NCBI RefSeq assembly: GCF_001723175.1
Contig: NC_064652.1
Location: forward strand, 2,480,001-2,544,000
Direction: 5' to 3'
Length of the DNA: 64,000 bases
Source of the DNA: Penicillium oxalicum
Lineage: Eukaryota > Ascomycota > Eurotiomycetes > Eurotiales > Aspergillaceae
The position numbers and the translations under genes are program-made. The notes beneath the pieces are model-generated. The model searched no databases, was not told where the DNA came from, and was given only the letters and a program-made list of their open reading frames with translations. Shown here piece by piece: positions 60,691-64,000 of the stretch. The stretch's first letter is position 1. Every line of letters starts with the position of its first letter.

Positions 60691-63087
60691 GAATCCTTCA
60701 ACTTTAATCGCATTTGCAGCGCTCCGTGCGCCAGTATCCTTTCACCTCTCGATCTCGAGTAGACAGACATGACACGCACATCAAGTAACTTTCTCATGAC
60801 CGTTTCCTGCATGAGAGAATCTCCTTCCTGGGGAGTGTCTACTCGTTGAAAAGAAAGTTTGCACATGAGGTGTGAGAAATCCGTAATCTCCTGCCCCGTA
60901 GGCCCTGAACGTTCGAGTCTTGTCATCTTGACGATTGCAACTGAACTCTCGTGAGAATTGTATTCCTCGAATAGTTCCTTTATTGGCAAAATCGCACACG
61001 ACTCCCACCATGGGGTCTGGCCACGAGAGATCCGTCTTTCTTTTGCGATGGACCCAGTCCCTTTGCCCGGTTTGGACCTTGAAGCACAGTATTCTGTACA
61101 GACAGATCGTGCCATCAGCTTTGACCACTACGTACGAGGAAAAAAGTTATCGCTAACATGGACTTGAATTGCCGACTGCTATTCGCAATGTACAAGGTGA
61201 GCCTGACGTGTGTGACACATACTATCATGTTTGATCGCTTGGAATTCTGGAGCCAGTGCCAGAAATGGGCACAAGACCACTCGATGGTACCCATGTACAT
61301 TAATGCAGTCTGTACGAGATGGGGCCCAGACCATCATGGTAACAAATGAGAAAAGGGGTACTCACCAGATATGATTTTATAGCCTAGGCGTTATCTGACA
61401 CGCAACCTTAATCGTTTGCTGGATTCTCTCGGAGAAGATAACATTCACATGTCACCATCGTTTTGAAACATGATATTTGAACAGGATATAAATGGCCATC
61501 TCTGAGGATGATACAGGATAATACTGGTTGACAACCGTCTTCAGAGCAATGTGCGCATGGCATTCGACTGTATTTATTTTGCAAGCTTTTCTGAGCCAGT
61601 GGCTGATTTTGTCGAGACCCAGCGTATCGGTATAGTTCTTAATGGCGATAATGAACCCGATGACGATACGGGGTCAAGAAGTAGGATTCAAAAAGATGGT
61701 GTCCGCTCAAATATGCCACGATTATATCTTTATCAATTACACTCGGATTTTTCTCTGGAACAATGTATCCAATCAAGTGCGGTTCTGTTCTAGCCAGGGG
61801 TATCGAGCCTTTGTCCAAATATTCATAGGTCTTGGACTAGAGATTCTGAACTCGGTACCCGGTGCACTGGAAGAGTGGTGGGAATGTATCATAAGCACCC
61901 TTCACGTCAAATGTTACATGCGTCGAGAATCAGGAAGCTATCCCTTCTGTTCAAGCAAGTTATTGGGAGGAAGAAACAGCAGCACACATGGCCTTCTATC
62001 TGGACTTTGAGTAGTAAATATATGGAAACACCGAGCCCAAGGCAAGCAGCCTGTGGTTTATCACACAAATGCCAAAACTTCTTCGATTCATAGGTAGCAG
62101 ACACGAACTATCCTACGTATGCACACATGGATTTCTCTCTCCTGTAGACAGCTCCTTCAGGTACAGGCATCACGTTTAGGAGGGAGCTTCCCGACCTGCT
62201 CACTTGCATGAATCTGGGTTTACTCTCCAAAGAGACGTCTTATCCGGGTCATGGCTCTCCTACAAAAATAGATAGGTAATTCTCTGGTGATGTACTACAA
62301 AATCGAGAGATAGGAGAACAAACACTATGGGAAGAAGCGAGAATTCTCAATGAGACCCACCGATGCTGCCTAGTTTGACGATAATGATTGCTGAAAGCAT
62401 GAAAAGAATTCGACTCTCTTATCTTTGAGTGTGACTTTTTGATCTACGTTGCCAGTGCTTCACTGGGTAGAGCTTAGAAAAAAGCGAGACCTCATGTGGA
62501 CGTTTGCCCGTGATCCCCGCAAGTTCCGTCGTGATAACCACACGGAAATGGGCATTTCGACCCTGTTGATTATAGCGACGAGGTCATCTATATCGTGCCA
62601 CATTACTAAACTGTTCCAAAGTTGCAACCCGCAGAATTCTCTGAATGTGAGAAATGGCAGCGATACCGAGGTGTATGATGAGGAAAATCCTCGATGTGTA
62701 TTGCTTTGCGAAAGCACCAAGTGATCGCCTCTGCTATATCTTAATTTGACAATGGCCGAGCTATATTCCAACAATAAAAAGAATCTTTTATTAATGAGCT
62801 CAAAAACCACCTTTAAAAGTTCTCAAGACAAGCTCAAGACAATATCTACGACCATTGTTCATAAAAGAAAGACAATAGACATTGCAGCTCGGCCTAGGCT
62901 CACCTCACAGACCACAAAATAATTATATAAACGTGCCCGCAGAAAACCCGATAAAGCCATTCCAGTCATTGGGACAGTCAAGAGTCAGAAATCCAGACAG
63001 ACGGTGATTGCCATTTGACATTACCCCTCATACCTGCTTCCAAACGTGGCATGGTACTTGGTCATCAGTTTCTGCCTGAAAGTGTGT

Positions 63088-63750
63088 ATGAGTCCCCGCA
63101 CAATGGATCCTGAGATATTCATGCGAGATCGTCAAATTTTTCGCGAGAAGCTCCTGGAGTGGGCTAGAGTATTGACTACAGAACCTGTTCCAGAAACAGC
63201 TCACATTGAGATCAGCACCGGCCTCGAGGATATGGTTAGGGACATTGAAATCCTCGGAACACCGCCACCCTTGAGATCTCTGAACGCGGAAGATTTTGAT
63301 CTAGTCGAGACTGCATCCATATCTATATCCATGTCCACTCTTGGTCTCCAAACAGAAAACGGCGAGGACGAAGACCTCCCCGAAGGATTCGAGCAGATCG
63401 ATCCATGCGCCGAGGCTAATTTTGGCCGCCTTTGCTCCAAGGATGGGACTGTGCGGGATACCTTGTCCTGGGCAGTTGAGTTACTGCGACGGAGGCATGC
63501 GCCTGTCTCGGATATTGCGATGATTCTCGACATGCTGGCGTTGCATATCGGTAGACTTCGATGGATGCCGGTGATGGCGGAAGGAAAAGGGATTATGGTG
63601 GATTCGCATGCGGATGAGATGGATGAGATGGCTCGACGAGGTTATGACTCTCGTCAGAACCTGACAAATGTATATCTCCAGGCGGTTTGGAATCGATTGG
63701 ATAGTTGCATGGAGTGCAATTGTGACAAGTGTGGTCTAGTTCGACAGTAA
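63088..63750 (+). CDS. Unrecognised 220-aa protein with Cys-rich C terminus
   Basis: The start chosen is the first in-frame ATG (MSPRTMDPEIFMRDRQ); upstream in-frame codons lack an ATG. The chain is acidic in the middle (NGEDEDLPEGFEQIDP), then mostly helical (RDTLSWAVELLRRRHAPVSD, IAMILDMLALHIGRLRWMPV) and ends with CMECNCDKCGLVRQ, a CxxCxCxxC cluster that could bind a metal. No signal peptide or TM. I do not recognise the family. Composition and length support a real gene. A further gene starts or ends on the opposite strand 200 bp downstream. Confidence 0.6.
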   Translation: MSPRTMDPEIFMRDRQIFREKLLEWARVLTTEPVPETAHIEISTGLEDMVRDIEILGTPPPLRSLNAEDFDLVETASISISMSTLGLQTENGEDEDLPEGFEQIDPCAEANFGRLCSKDGTVRDTLSWAVELLRRRHAPVSDIAMILDMLALHIGRLRWMPVMAEGKGIMVDSHADEMDEMARRGYDSRQNLTNVYLQAVWNRLDSCMECNCDKCGLVRQ

Positions 63751-63948
63751 CTAGAACTAGTTGAACCTGACTTGGAGCACACATTCCCTACGACGAGTCA
63801 CCGAGATGAATCAATTTCACTCAAAACAATATCCATAGAAAGCGTACAGGATAGAAACTTATTTTTATTGATTTCTTCTTTTCACCGAGGATGCAATTGA
63901 AATGGAGGGTCTCTGTCCTGCGTCTACTGCAGCGTGAAGCAATCCACT

Positions 63949-64000
63949 CTAAACTCCTTCCGGCATCTCCAGGCTGCGGCTCTGCTTTTTCTCAGGCTCT
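63949..64000 (-). CDS. 3' end of an unidentified gene (truncated by window edge)
   Basis: The last 52 bases read on the minus strand as EPEKKQSRSLEMPEGV-stop, an open frame running off the window. The composition is protein-like, but 17 codons are too few to identify a family or exclude chance. Confidence 0.35.
   Translation of the reverse strand, partial: EPEKKQSRSLEMPEGV

Larger units (their letters stand above)
54241..63087. other. 8.8-kb gene-poor region
   Basis: It begins with the sugar-transporter upstream region, which holds several CreA-type SYGGRG motifs. Further right are A-runs (about 54905-54955, 56430-56445), a (CAT/ATC)n tract (60669-60690) and many short open frames without motifs. 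The longest (57426-58274, +) starts with a GTG and shows no protein character. No RNA gene or transposon was recognised. Confidence 0.5.

Noticed and set aside
60642..61115. 157-codon minus-strand open frame
   Set aside because: It ends in a Met run from the trinucleotide repeat and has no protein-like domain.

Overview
The window looks like nuclear DNA of a filamentous ascomycete, most likely Eurotiales (Aspergillus/Penicillium type). The reasons are short introns with GTATGT/GTGAGT-type donors and CTAAC/CTGAC branch sites, families such as an atypical XprF/HxkC-type hexokinase, a fungal glucosidase II beta subunit and a fungal-type DAHP synthase, and long gene-poor intergenic stretches. The genus is an inference; no rRNA or species marker is present.

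Layout. 1-2.2 kb: gene-free DNA, then a tiny metallothionein with a TATA box. 2.8-9.7 kb: a dense housekeeping block with glucosidase II beta (-), the replication-fork protein Rtf2 (+), a probable mitochondrial ribosomal protein mL50 (-) and a 3-ketoacyl-CoA thiolase (-). 11.1-16.4 kb: a sulfite-oxidase-type molybdoenzyme (+), a small RING-H2 protein (-) and two tandem RNase H-like genes (-), both damaged in different ways. 17.4 kb: tRNA-Thr(AGT). 18.3-19.1 kb: an unrecognised Ser/Thr/Pro-rich protein. 22.1-23.4 kb: DAHP synthase, the entry step of the shikimate pathway. 25.1-28.3 kb: a Cox14-like mitochondrial protein (-), a DUF2458-like protein (+) and a secreted bacterial-type SH3b-NlpC/P60 hydrolase (-). 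32.5-33.6 kb: an F-box protein with an N-terminal membrane segment. 35.2-36.8 kb: an atypical hexokinase. 43.7-45.9 kb: a membrane-anchored arylsulfotransferase-like protein. 47.7-49.3 kb: a secreted carboxylesterase. 52.6-54.2 kb: an MFS sugar transporter carrying two compensating frameshifts. 63.1-63.8 kb: an unknown protein, followed by the 3' end of another gene at the window edge.

There is no obvious biosynthetic cluster, and the genes do not form one pathway. Several are linked only by theme: secretory-pathway quality control (glucosidase II beta), extracellular enzymes (NlpC/P60, carboxylesterase), carbon sensing and uptake (hexokinase-like, sugar transporter) and mitochondria (mL50, Cox14-like). 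The large gene-poor blocks (28.3-32.5, 36.8-43.7, 49.3-52.6 and 54.2-63.1 kb) hold microsatellites, homopolymers and some inverted repeats, but no coding sequence I can support.

The most unusual items are the RNase H pair (one copy has an intact frame but has lost catalytic residues; the other keeps the residues but its frame is broken), the two-indel sugar transporter, and the probably bacterial-derived NlpC/P60 gene whose last exon is 10 nt. Gene models were spliced by eye. All exon boundaries are predictions from splice signals and reading-frame continuity.
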